64,000 bases of DNA from Bubalus kerabau (Eukaryota; Chordata; Mammalia; Artiodactyla; Bovidae). The position numbers and the translations under genes are program-made. The notes beneath the pieces are model-generated. The model made no database searches. It was not told the DNA's origin and saw only the letters and a list, made by a program, of their open reading frames with translations. Within the stretch, counting starts at the first letter, position 1. The number at the start of each line of letters is the position of its first letter. Location: assembly GCF_029407905.1 (NCBI RefSeq), contig NC_073626.1, positions 81,991,482 to 82,055,481 on the forward strand, in the 5' to 3' direction. Positions 1 through 10,884 of the stretch are shown here, piece by piece.

Positions 1-96
1 TAATGCTTTCCCCAATTTGTAACTGTATTATTTATTTACTTTCTGTTTTAGTTTTAGATGTTTTACCTCCATTGAACTATAAGATCTCTAAGAGAG

Positions 97-285
97 GGAC
101 TTCCCTGGCGGTCCAGTGGTGGACTCCATGCTCCCAATGCAGGGGGCCTGGGTTTGATCCCTGGTCAGGAAACTAGATCCCACATGCCACAAAAAAGAGT
201 TTGAATGCTGCAACTAAAGATGTCACAATGCCATAACTAAGACTGGCACAGCTGAGTGAATGAATGAATAAATACATCATACATC
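97..285 (+). mobile_element. CHR-type tRNA-Glu SINE
   Basis: Artiodactyl SINE in sense orientation. It opens with the CHR/Bov-tA head (gacttccctggcggtcca), carries a degenerate tRNA B box (gggtttgatccctgg) near 151-166, and runs into an A/T-rich tail with gaatgaatgaataaata. The flanks atctctaagagag (84-96) and atccctaagggga (290-302) look like a diverged target-site duplication. It lacks a BovB-derived tail, so it is the CHR type and not Bov-tA. Confidence 0.8.
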
Positions 286-401
286 CCACATCCCTAAGGG
301 GAAGGACCATGTCAACAGGCTAATTCCATGAAATAGTTCTCAAAAACAGTTAATCAACCTAATATATTTAAATACTGAATCTAACATTTGTCTTCAACTA
401 G

Positions 402-575
402 GAGAATCCTTGTGATAACGTCACGTCTCTGTTGCCATCCTTTGTGGCTGTGGACTATCACCTCTCCATCCCCCCTTATCACGGGATACTCCCTCTGTAC
501 AGTGGTGGGGGGCGAGACAAAGACAAACTGGGTGTTATTTCAAACGCTGTTAGCGATTGGAAAACTCTCAACTAA
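402..575 (+). other. exon-like open stretch, unidentified
   Basis: Sequence: an AG at 400-401 follows a pyrimidine-leaning run (tttgtcttcaactag) with possible branch-point sequences upstream. From 402 one frame stays open for 57 codons to a TAA at 573-575. The predicted peptide has balanced composition and includes FVAVDYHLSIPPYHGILP. About six CpGs fall in 410-560, unusual for this CpG-poor region. A polyadenylation hexamer (aataaa) lies downstream near 1063. I do not recognise the peptide, and the frame has a stop just upstream, so it could only be a 3' terminal exon, a conserved noncoding element or chance. No repeat family explains it. Confidence 0.2.
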
Positions 576-2309
576 ATCCTTACAGGAATCTTCAAAAGTG
601 GCAAAAATCAGCACATTCAGTACACACGGCTGTAAACTTTGTAAATACTGAAAAGAAAAAAGGAATATGGTGAATGTGCATTGTGTTGAATTTACTTTTG
701 ACAAATTATCTCGTAGAGAATTAGTTCAAAGCTGTCACCTTGCCCTCCGCTCACAGTTGTGCTTCACTGTCAAACTCAATCAGTATTTAAGAGGCATTTT
801 GAAATAACTCTTCACTTCAGGTGCCAGGAAACAGTTTGTTTAGAGAGATTAAGTTACCGGCCCACATCATAGAGGTGATGGTGGGAAAGGTAAAATTATG
901 GTTCAAGTTACCTCTTGCCAGTGTGGTGCTGTGGTCCTTCTTTTCCTGAGTCATACTCCAGGAAGGCTGCAATCATTTTTATAAACTTAGCATGTTATTT
1001 ACCACAAAAAGTTAGTGTATAAAGAAATATTCTGAGCATTTGTCTTTGCTTTTTATCATTTTAAATAAAAACATTGTTATGGTTACCTATTTTAGATACT
1101 TTTTATAACTATACCATCATTTTCTATATGAAATACTATTATTTTCAAGCGAAATGAGAAATAATTGAAGTACAATTGCCTGTGGGACAAGGTTACCTCA
1201 GCAAAGAAAATTTAAGAATCATTTAGCTATGACCTTGGAGAAATGGATTTTTAAATAGGCATTGTCTCAGGTCACCTAAGGCATCTCTTTATAGTTCCCT
1301 ACAATTTCATCTTAAAAGAGGCCATCACTAAAATCAGTCAAAGGTTTCATAGACACTTGTGAATATGAACTTTTAAAAAAGGATACTTTTTTGAGCTATC
1401 AATTTTTTCCTCCTGCAGATATTTATGGCAAGGTTATTTTACAAACCATAATAGGTAAACATTAATAAAAAAATGAAATTTTTTCTGTACCCATTAGTTC
1501 TTAGATGTTGATTTCTGATTGTACAGAATTGCTATTATTTTTCCACAGTGATGAGCTACCTAACTGAGCAGTGTATCCTCCCACCTGTTGGACCAACCTT
1601 GCTGTGTTCTCCTTACTCCAGGTGCAGGGCACACAGGATGGTCTCAGCCCGTCTGATGAGGAGATCTGCAGTGGCTCATGCCAGGAGAAGCTGCTGCTTA
1701 GCAAACTGAAGTCACCTAGGTGGATAAGAAGAAGAAAGAACACTTTAGAAACACTGGAAATTAATCAGGCTCAGGGGAATGAAGGCAGAATGCTATCATA
1801 TAAAAAGAAAACTTTGTATTTAGGCTATAAATACAGTACATAGAAAAGCAAGTAAGTAAGCACTGAACAGATGTTGATCAAATAAAAAAATAATAATAAA
1901 CAAATGATCAAAAAACATCAGAGCTGGTCCTTGGATTGCAAACCTATATGCCTACAAGACCAGGCAGGTAGGGTAAGTGAGGGAGCAGACTGGGTTTGAG
2001 ACATCAGGGAGAGGTGGAGCCATGCTCAGCTGGTGAACACACATTCCATCTGAGGCCACACCCATGGCTCAGGTCTGCCTGGTATCTTCCATTGATGCCA
2101 TAAGGAAAATCAGGCTCAATAATGCCATTACTTCAGGTTCTCAAGGGAAGACAGAAACACAGAGTTTTATGTGAAACCTTTGGAATTTTTATTTTAAAAT
2201 TCAATTAAACAAAACAAAACTTTGTGCAAGTCAAAGAAGGCTAAAGCCAAAGCCCACAGGAAGCTTAGGATTAGCTCCTGAGTAGCCATGAGATCTAAGA
2301 TCAAAGGCA
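576..2309. other. AT-rich stretch, nothing recognised
   Basis: No repeat, RNA gene or convincing coding frame is visible. Overlapping frames of 80-90 codons on opposite strands at 1501-1843 have no recognisable motif and appear incidental. Confidence 0.6.
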
Positions 2310-2460
2310 ACATCTTTAATTTCCAATGATGAAGAAGGATCCAGAGGGTTGAAGCCACTGTGCAATGATACTCAGCTAATTAGTGGCAGAGCTGGGCTTT
2401 CTAGGTATGAGTATTCTCCCTTTTATTTATGACTCATGACCACTCTAAGACTGGCTGAAT
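2310..2460 (+). repeat. Ancient MIR/L2-class relic
   Basis: The order of words (gatgaagaaggat, actcagctaattagtggcagagctgggctt) resembles the old mammalian repeat that typically reads gaggaaactgaggc, then a tract ending in gtggcagagctggg. It is heavily diverged, so the exact family is unresolved. Confidence 0.4.
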
Positions 2461-2759
2461 CTGATCAGACTTTTTTACATAACAGACTAGGAGCCAACCA
2501 GAAGTTGCCTTTAGGGTATCTGACCCTTGGGTCTCAATCTGTATTTCTATAAACCTTCATAATGAGAGGTACAATTTTCTCTCCTCACCATTCACATTAT
2601 GGAAGGATTTCTGGGTAAAGTCAAGTGACTAAAATACAGTGGTCCCTTAGTGTAGCCAGATGTGAAGAGTGGGAGAGAGTTATGGGCACAGGTGCCACTG
2701 GGTCCCATTGGATCCATCTACTGGTTCCAGTTTCTGCTAAAAGCCACTGTTTATATGAT

Positions 2760-2973
2760 ACGTGGTATTGTGTGATGGTTAAGAGCAAGAGATGGGTTTA
2801 AATATGGACTTAGCTGCTTATTGTGATATAAGCTCTCAAAGTTCCATGTGTAAAAACAGTGATAACAACAGTACCTGAATCATAGAATTGTACTGAGGTT
2901 TAAATGAATCAGTGCATAGAAAGTGCTTAGAATGGTACTGAGATAAGGTACATACTCAGTAAATGTTTGCTAC
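2760..2973 (+). repeat. MIR SINE
   Basis: Sense-strand MIR. Diagnostic pieces in order are tgtgatggttaagagcaagag near 2772, a diverged central core, gtttaaatgaatcagtgcatagaaagtgcttagaa near 2899, and a tail reading ctcagtaaatgtttgcta. It is old and diverged, and shared by all mammals. Confidence 0.75.
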
Positions 2974-2984
2974 GATTTGTATTT

Positions 2985-3205
2985 AATGTCAGTATTTACT
3001 GAATGCCTACTGTATGTTAATTTACTTCCATTTATTATCTGTAATCATCACCCCAACTCTCTGTTTCATGTTGTCACCTTTTCAAAAAGGAAAATCAGGA
3101 CTTTGGGAGAGTCAGCTTCTTGTGTAATGACACCCGGGTAGGAGTGGAGCCAAGTGTTTGAACATAGGTCTACTGAGCCTAGCTACTTTCTTAATGCACT
3201 ACTCT
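2985..3205 (+). repeat. Ancient MIR/L2-class relic
   Basis: It opens with tatttactgaatgcctactgtatg, the 'stage of life' motif of old mammalian repeats (attgagcacctactatgtg), continues through a gaggaaa-like centre, and ends with an 'aacccaggtctactgagcc'-type 3' part near 3160-3180. It directly follows the MIR at 2760-2973. Confidence 0.5.
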
Positions 3206-5808
3206 AGTGCCTTCTTAGTGTTCCATTGAAGATACTATTCAGATCTTTAAAGAAGAGATAACTAACTCTGCTCAAACATCAAATACTTATCAAGTCAGAT
3301 ACCAAAGCAAAGGAGTCTCAAAGCAAACAATCAAAACACTGCAATGTGTAGTAACTTTCTGCCTTATGTGAAAATGTATAGTTCTAGATTAGAAGCGTTC
3401 TACATGACTATGAGTAAGACATGAGACCATGTGGTCCATTTTCAGCCTGCCCTCAGCCCTCTTTTTATCCTTTAAAATGTTAGTGCTCTTAATAGATTAT
3501 ATGCTTATTATTGATAAATCTAGTTCCATGGAGGTAGCTTTTAGGAAACACATATTGAATGTCAACATAGGGAAAATAAGACCTGGAAGATTTCATTCTA
3601 GCCCATTAACAAAAATCCTTGCTTGTACAGATTTTTTTATACTTAATACAATAAGATATAAACATTTATTAAAGTATATGAAGCATTAATATGAAGCATC
3701 TTATATAAAGTATTGAGTGAAGAAAAGGAAGGAAGCAAGAAATATAGGGAATGAGCATCTACCGACTGCTAACATGTGCCAGATTCTATACCAGCTTATT
3801 TATGTATACTGTTATTTATATATTAGTATTTAATGAACAAAAATTAATAAAGGTAGGGCCAAAATACATGTGAAAAATGTATATTACAGCCAATTCAACT
3901 TTTCAGGGTCAGATATTTCAATTTAAACCTTAAGTCTTACTTAGATATAACTCTAATTTTTTTAACAGAAAATGTTTTAAAAACAATTTTAGCCAAACAG
4001 GGGCAGGAAAGGAGGGTATCTTTTAAATTAAAATCAGTTCTGGGAAAATAAAAGCTAGGAAACACACAGAGACAAATTTTCTCTGCTTTCAGAAAAAGTT
4101 AACATTATCCTAAGAGTTGATATCTATCCTCAGCAATAATACAGAAAATAGAAATGCATTACACAAAGTCAGATGAAAAATATAAGCCACTTTCTTTCTT
4201 TAGTCTGATTTCTAAAGTACAATTTCAGTATATAAGTTAGAGTCAACACAACTTTCCAGAATATAAAATGCATCCACATTCAAATGTTTTTAGAATACAA
4301 AACAATATTTCAAAGTCTGATAGAAATGAATTTGTTCATTATCTACTCTTTTGGATAACTGCCATTATTACTATTTCTCCTTGGGCAGATAATTGAAAAT
4401 TACTATATAAATTGTTGTGTTTTTCTGGGAAAATAGCCTAGACTCAGTTTTGTCACCCACATTTTAATCTAAGTTATAATTTTACCAGGCCTAAAAATTA
4501 TAGTTACTCTAGTACATTATTCTATTACACCTCATTAATATCTTTTCTTCTTTTTATATTCACATGGCAAAAAGGAATTTTGCCAATGCCATTTATTCCA
4601 AAGAGTCCATTCATTTTGTTTTGTCTCCACATCAAAGTTAGCTATGAAGTATTTTAGTGACAGAATAGTACAAATAAGATAATAAAATATTTGGACATGA
4701 GATTTAGTTCCTCCAGTTTTGCTACAGTCCTCTTTATGGCAGCAAAGTAATTTACAGTGTGAATTTCTAATGCCAGAATCTGGTCACAATTTGATCCTGG
4801 TTTGTGTGTGGTCTGTCTGCAATCAAGGACTTGAATAAAGACCCACAGAGCAAAAGAGAAAGCACCACTGAGCTGCCCATTTATTAGCTTATTAAGATAT
4901 ATTCTGTGATTCATGAGGAAACCAAGAAGAGGTAATAGTTAATGAATTTAAAAGAAAGAACAGAGGGTTCTCATTCTCTACTCTCAACAATAATGAGCCT
5001 AATTTTCCTTTTCTCATGTCACAGGTAGAATCCTTGGGAAACAGACTTTGAGACAGTCATGTGGGAAGCTGATCAGAACATGTTCTCAGAAGCCACACCT
5101 GTTTTGGGATAAGAGGAAAAGGAGGAAGGGGAGGGAGAGGTTTACTGTGATGCAGTCACAGAGAAGCCTGAGACCAGCTCACAGGGAGCTCGGGAACCAG
5201 GGGGTTAGCCAGCACATGTCCACTGTCCTGGAGCTGGCTGCCCTGGACTTGGGCAGAGCGGGCTTCACACAGCTTTTCCCAACTGCGTGGTAAATGACAT
5301 CATATTGATACTTTGAAATTGGAGGTATGTGTGTGTGAAGTATTTACAACACAGTACCTGGCTAATGCAAACAATCAGAGCTCTGTCACTTCCCATTCCC
5401 AAATCTTCAACCTCCGTTAAGCAAGACTGAGATGCACATCTCAGTACTCAAATCCACGTGATAAGTTCTTAATTGCACATGATGCTACATAAAGGGAATG
5501 ACGGCTATATTTGGATGGTTAGGTTCTGGATGGCTATAACTTCTCTAGGCTAGGTCTCCTCTGTTCTACCCAGAGTATCATTCTAATCCCAGGATTACAA
5601 GTCTCACTGCATTATCAGGGTCTTTATTTTTGCCTTCTGGAGAGAGGCAACTAGCTCCCATAGAAATGGCATCATTCCTATGAGATAGAACATGGCGATA
5701 TGACTGCCAAGGCCCAAGTGACAGACTTATCAGAGGAGTAAGTTCTGACAATGATCAAAGAACATCCTAAGTCTAATACTTAGAAAAAAAGTCAATGGAA
5801 ATGACTTT
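3206..5808. other. AT-rich unique stretch
   Basis: No recognisable genes. A weak relic of the 'gagcatctac...atgtgcca' ancient-repeat type lies at about 3750-3850. Short frames (for example 4654-4914 minus and 5048-5293 plus) carry no known motif. Confidence 0.55.
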
Positions 5809-5821
5809 ATTTAAAAATACT

Positions 5822-5954
5822 TGGGAACTTCCCTGGCAGTCCACTGAGTAAGACACCACACTTTCACAGCAGGGGGCACATGTTCAATTTCTAGTCAGGG
5901 AACTAATCCTGCATGCCTTGCAGTGCAGTAAAAGAAATAAATAAAATAGACATA
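5822..5954 (+). mobile_element. CHR-type tRNA-Glu SINE
   Basis: Sense copy: aacttccctggcagtccactg head, agcagggggcacatgttcaa middle, tail aaagaaataaataaaata. It is flanked by atttaaaaatact (5809-5821) and attttaaagtact (5955-5967), an 11/13 match that fits an old target-site duplication. Confidence 0.8.
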
Positions 5955-5967
5955 ATTTTAAAGTACT

Positions 5968-6775
5968 CCCATTTCTTTACTTGCAATTATGTCAACCCTA
6001 CCAGTAGAGAGATAATCACTACACCGTGTCTTTGTTTAATGAAGTCACAAAATTTTTCTAAAGCCAGTTTAGCACGTATACCAATAAGGTGGGAGAAGAT
6101 TTTAAATATATGAGCCAAGCCACACAAAGATTTTGGGATAAAATCATTCCAGTTTTTTAAAAATGGAATTCCACACAAAATGAACTAAGACAATTTCTTT
6201 TTGCAAATAACAGTGTTTTTCGGAAATTCAGAGAGTTGGTATGAGAGAATTCACCATTAGCTGGGGTAGCAGAAAAATGTAAAAGAACCATTCTGAACAA
6301 AGCTACACATGTATCAAAGTTCTTTCTTCTCTGGAGCCCTTTACTCAACAGAGAAAGACCATAAGGGAAGATTCAGAATTTGACAGATTACAGAGAAACT
6401 CCTCTTCTCAGCTTTGCCCCTTACATTTTACACCCACACTAATTCTTAGCAATTTGGCAATTGCAAAAACACCCCGTAGGCATCCAATTCAGGGAAAAAA
6501 CAAAACACTAGCCATCAAATGGAGAAGAACTTGTCATGATTTTAGTACATGAGGTTAGACTTAAGGAGACACAGTCAGAAAAGTGTGGCTGATCCTGAAA
6601 TTCAGTGATGAAAAAGTAACTCAGTATTGACTGTATCTATTTTCCAGCACCGATCCCATTTCTGTAACAGGCATCAAAGCAGTCAGGATGTGAGGTTTCC
6701 AACAACTGCCCTATGACGACATACAACTCAGCACAGGGCCTACCACAGGGTAGGAACATAGTCTCTCTCAGCAGC
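5968..6775. other. Unique stretch, nothing recognised
   Basis: No repeat or gene is seen. The paired 63-codon frames on the minus strand (5987-6348) have no motif. Confidence 0.5.
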
Positions 6776-6856
6776 TTGGACAGGGGAGCCTGGCGGGCTG
6801 CAGTTCATGGGGTAGCCAAGAGTCAGACATGACTGAAGCGACTGAGTGCACACACC
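6776..6856 (+). mobile_element. BovA/Bov-tA 3' fragment
   Basis: About 80 bp matching the 3' half of Bov-family SINEs, which itself derives from the BovB 3' end: ggggagcctggcgggctgca, then ggggtagccaagagtcagac, then gactgaagcgactgag. The 5' part is missing. Confidence 0.75.
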
Positions 6857-6934
6857 ACCTTGCTCGAAGATGAAAGACAGCCTAGCCACGTTTGGATTCT
6901 CTAATCAGCTACTTAATTCCTCTCCTATAGTACC

Positions 6935-7090
6935 CATTGTTTCATTCAACAAAACTATGTTGAATGTTTTCTATATTGTGGTATTCTAGGAGAAGCTGAA
7001 AATATAGAGGAACTCATATTCTTCTAGAGACAGATAAAATTCAGACAATAAAGTCTAGTAATGGAGCTACTAAAGCACAGAGGAGAGACC
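6935..7090 (+). repeat. Ancient MIR/L2-class relic
   Basis: It resembles the old repeat beginning 'attcaacaaatatttattgag': cattcaacaaaactatgttg, then tattctaggagaagctgaaaat, then a diverged 'agagacagataaaat' section. Family name not resolved. Confidence 0.45.
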
Positions 7091-7219
7091 TGGAACTGGA
7101 ACTGCCTTTGTCTTTTGTGTGATCAAATGCATTTTTCTCTCAAAATAGGTGCTCAGACTATTAATAAATAAGAACAATAACTTCTCTTGACTGAAAAATA
7201 TGAATTCAACTAATGTTTC

Positions 7220-7859
7220 AATGTTCAAAAGACTAAGATCATGGCATCAGGACCCATCACTTCATGGCAAATAGGTGGGGAAAAAATGGAAATGGTGACA
7301 GATTTTCTTGGGCTCCAAAATCATGGCAGATGGTGACTACAGCCATGAAATTAAAACACGCTTGCTCCTTGGAAGAAATGCTATGACAAACCTAGACAGC
7401 GTATTAAGAAGCAGAGACATCACTTTGCCGACAAAGATCTATATAGTTAGAGCTATGGTTTTCCCAGCAGTCATGTATAGATGTGAGATTTGGACCATGA
7501 AGAAGGCTGAGCACTGAAGAACTGATGCTGTAGAATTGCGGTGCTGAAGAAGACTATTGAGAGTCCCTTGAATAGCAAAAAGATTAAACCAGTCAATCCT
7601 AAGAGAAATCAACCCTGAATACCATTGGAAGGACTTATGCCGAAGCTGAAGCGCCAATACTTTGGCCACCTGATGCTGGAGAAGACTGAGGGCAAGAGGT
7701 GAAAAGAGTGACAGAGGATGAGATGGTTGGATGCTATCACCAACTCAACAGGCATATGAGTTTGAGTAAAATCTGGGAGATAGTGAAGGACAGGGTAGCT
7801 TGGCATGCTACAGTCCACGGGGTCACCAAGATTCAGACATGACTTAGCGACTAAACAAC
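7220..7859 (+). mobile_element. BovB LINE, 5'-truncated
   Basis: Last ~640 bp of BovB in sense orientation, from the end of the reverse-transcriptase domain (aagatcatggcatcaggacc) to the element end (cagacatgacttagcgacta). A coding remnant at 7308-7517 shows the conserved stretches MADGDYSHEIKTRLLLGRN and YRCEIWTMKKAEH, then stops. Flanking words aatgtttc (7212-7219) and aacgtttc (7860-7867) fit a short target-site duplication. It is more diverged than the copies at 20.8 and 38.8 kb. Confidence 0.9.
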
Positions 7860-7974
7860 AACGTTTCTGTTAAATAAACGGGAGACTGTGACGCTGAAGG
7901 AATGTAGTATGGAGCCTTAAAAACAATCCGATCTTTCCCTGATTTTAAGCTGGAATGCATCTGAGTTAATCTTT

Positions 7975-8075
7975 CAGTAGTTCAATAATATTTTCATTTT
8001 CCTTTTATATACAATTCACAGACTAGGTCCTGGGGATATAAAGAGCAATGAAGAAAATTCAAATGGCTTTCCCCA
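7975..8075 (+). repeat. Ancient MIR/L2-class relic
   Basis: A weak match to the 'ctaggtgctggggatacaatggtgaa' type of old repeat: agactaggtcctggggatat, then aagagcaatgaagaaaat. Confidence 0.35.
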
Positions 8076-9469
8076 AAATCTGATATGTTATGACCCTTTC
8101 AAAAGTTTGATATAATTTCATGATACTTTTCAAGAATATAAATGCTCTAATTTATGTCTATTTATGAAATGTTAGTCTATATAAATGAGTTACTTCACAA
8201 ATGATTTTGGTAGAAAGTGAATTTGTAACAGGCAAAACAAAGCAATGGGATGGATCCCCGTTTGAATTTGGCTGTTAAACTTTTTAGCTACAATTTTAGG
8301 TCTTTGAATTTATGGAGAGCAAAAGCTGGTTCTGAAAATTAAGAACAGTCCAGGGCATATGTGCAAAGGAACTCAGCAAAGTTTGCATATTGACTGAACC
8401 GACTACTGCCTTAGCTGGACTTTTCAGGCTATGCACTGCCTATCTTGCAAATGCTGTCATAGTCAATCATTCCATATAAGCTCGTGGAATTTGAACATGT
8501 CTTCTGGTTTTGACACAGACTGTCTACAGCCGGTTAACAACAATGAGCCTTGAATATGACCCATCTGTGGGCAATTGCTTTGCTTTTTTTTCCTTCTTCT
8601 TTTTCTATAGGCGTTTTATTCTAGATCAGTATTTTTAGCAATGGGTATGGCGTCTGCCACTAGAGACAATGGATGAGACAGTAGGCCAGCATCTGGACAA
8701 ATATTTCACCACCATTAAAACCCAGCAAAACAAAGCCAACAGCTTAAAGTATACGCCCTGCAGACGGTTGAAGCAGCTACAGCATCCTTTAATTCAAAGG
8801 GTAGCATCTTGACCTGACATGCACCTGGAGAATGATCCTCCTCCTCACTTCAGTGGTTCTCCATCATCCCTGGGCACATGTGGTGCAGACACTCACAGCC
8901 ATATGGACCAGGAAGAGGCATGATGGAGGTCTTGCAGCAGCACCTGCAGAGGGTGGGAAGTGGGACGTTCCCTTTGCCCTGATTGAATCATACTCAATGG
9001 GGGTTTCTATATTCCACGATCAATACGACTTAAAGTTGTGGCCTGGCAAGCAACAGGCCCAGTATGGGGAAAGTGCATTTTTCCCTCGGAAGTATAAAGC
9101 TTCACCCTAGGTTTTCACACCAGGTTTTTACTGATGGATACGTAGATGTGAAAGGAAAATGCACATCTGTTACTTCCAAACTGAGCACATTTTCCTCACT
9201 AGACCTTTGAAAGGAATGGGGAGCTAGACCTGACACTGTGAAAGTGTTTTCCACGCCTTGGCTAAGCTGTGAGAGAAATCCACTTAGAAATGTTTTGAAT
9301 AAACAGGGTATCAGTTAGGACACTTGTTAAAAAACCCCACAAGTTCTTTTTGGAAAACAAAGATGGGGGAAGCCTATAGATTAATGATGTCATAGAAAGA
9401 CTAAACACAAACATCAGACACTCAAGAAATAGGTTCATAAGAAGTGGCTTTGTAACTGGGCAGACCCTA
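8076..9469. other. Unique stretch with one unidentified ORF
   Basis: A 92-codon frame at 8832-9110 (plus) has reasonable composition but no recognisable domain, no Kozak-quality start and no splice context. I treat it as probably incidental. No repeat is recognised here. Confidence 0.4.
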
Positions 9470-10445
9470 TGGGGCATTCCTGGACAGACACCTCTTCCAC
9501 ATCCTTTGCTTTAGTTACTCTCTGATGTACCTAGATAATAAGTGTCCACTGCACACTTCCTGAATTGTTTTATGGATGCTAAAACTTCCACCAAGGGAAA
9601 GAGATTAACTACTTGATCACCATAAGCATGTGGCCCCCAGACCTACTGGTACCTAAGATTTGATAATGTTAACTCCTATTACACTACCCTGTTACCTCAT
9701 CATGAACCAATTAGAATTGTCTCTGAGCTGATCACATACCCTTGGGCACCCGTTGCCTAACCTGGCCTTTACAAATGCTTTAAAAAAATTTTTTTTTAGA
9801 TTACACATTTAAAAAAAATCATATGATATCTATCTTTCTCTGTCTGGCTTACTTCATTTAGTATGATAATCTCTAAGACCAACCATGTGGCTGCAACTGG
9901 CATTACTTCATTCTTTTTTATGGCTGAGTAATATTCTGTTTTAATCTTTTAAAATGATACAAATGAGCATATATGCAAAACAGAAATAGACCCAGAGACA
10001 TAGAAAACAAACTTATTTTATTCAAAAGAGAAGAGAGAAATCAGAAGAAGGGGAAATAAATTTAGAGTTTGGGACTAACATATACATACTATTATATATA
10101 AAATAGATAGCCAACAAATACCTACTGTATAGTACAAAGAATTATACATAATATTTTGTAACCTAAAAGGGAGAAGAATCTGAAAAATGGTATGTATATA
10201 TACAACTGAATCATTTTGTTGTACATCTGAAACTAACATGTTATAAATCAACTATATTTCAATAAGGGGGGACAAAAAGCTTTGCTAAAACTAATAGGGG
10301 AGTTTGGGTTTTTTGAGGACTAGCTATCCCAGACTCCTTGTATGACACCCTACAGTAAAAGCTGCACTTGACTTCACCACACTTGGTGTTAGTAGACTGG
10401 ATTTACTGTGTGCAGGCGAGAGGGCCCAAGTTTGGCTCAGCAACG
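9470..10445 (+). mobile_element. Solo-LTR-like endogenous retrovirus relic, interrupted by L1
   Basis: Two blocks at about 9470-9780 and 10269-10445 look like one retroviral LTR in sense orientation. The left block has U3-like sequence (accataagcatgtggccccc; gaaccaattagaattgtctc; gagctgatcac). The right block has the promoter-proximal and R/U5-like part (ccagactccttgtatgacac; a degenerate poly(A) hexamer agtaaa at 10354-10359; agtagactggatttactgtg; cccaagtttggctcag). No internal retroviral genes are seen nearby. The L1 at 9783-10268 sits between the blocks. Boundaries and family name (ERV1-like) are uncertain. Confidence 0.5.
9783..10268 (+). mobile_element. 5'-inverted (twin-primed) L1 3' end
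   Basis: The right part (~9948-10268) is sense L1 3' sequence: aatgatacaaatgagcatat, then aaatagatagccaacaaata, ending aaatcaactatatttcaata. The left part (~9783-9945) is the adjacent upstream L1 sequence in antisense: ttacttcatttagtatgata, then ggctgagtaatattctg. In the family consensus the two parts are contiguous and meet at 'ggaatctaaaaaaatgatac'. Here the breakpoint appears as tttttagattaca at the left edge and ttaaaatgatac at the inner junction. This is the classic 5' inversion from twin priming. Flanks acaaatgcttt (9771-9781) and acaaaaagcttt fit a diverged target duplication. Confidence 0.75.
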
Positions 10446-10497
10446 GTTTCCAACCTGGTATTCTAATACTCTGATTAATGCTATTATTTTTCAAGTT

Positions 10498-10871
10498 AAA
10501 AACAAATACTTTATACAATAACAGCTTTTTACACTTCTTTTTAAAATTATTTTAAATTCTATCTGTTTGTTTATTTTTGTCTGTGCTGGGTTTCTGTTGC
10601 TCTGCAGACTTTTCTCTAGTTGTGGTGAAACTAGGGAAACTCTCTAGGTGTGGTGTGGAGGCCTCTCTTTGTGGCGGCTCCTCTTGCTTCAGTAGTTGTG
10701 GCGCGTGGGCTCAGTGACTGGGGCTCACGGGCTCTAGGGCACTGGCTCAGTAGTTGCAGTACATGGGCTCAGCTGCTTCATGGCATGTGGAATCTTTCTG
10801 GACTAGGGATTCAACCTGTATCTCCTGCATTGGTAGGTGAATTCTTTACCACTGAGCTGCCAGGGAAGCCC
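10498..10871 (-). mobile_element. CHR-type tRNA-Glu SINE, long form
   Basis: Antisense SINE ending in actgagctgccagggaagcc, the reverse complement of the CHR head. Inside are the usual antisense words: tagttgtggcgcgtgggctc, attggtaggtgaattcttta. The 3' tail is the T-rich left edge. An exact 13-bp direct repeat tatttttcaagtt at 10485-10497 and 10872-10884 is a convincing target-site duplication. Confidence 0.85.
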
Positions 10872-10884
10872 TATTTTTCAAGTT

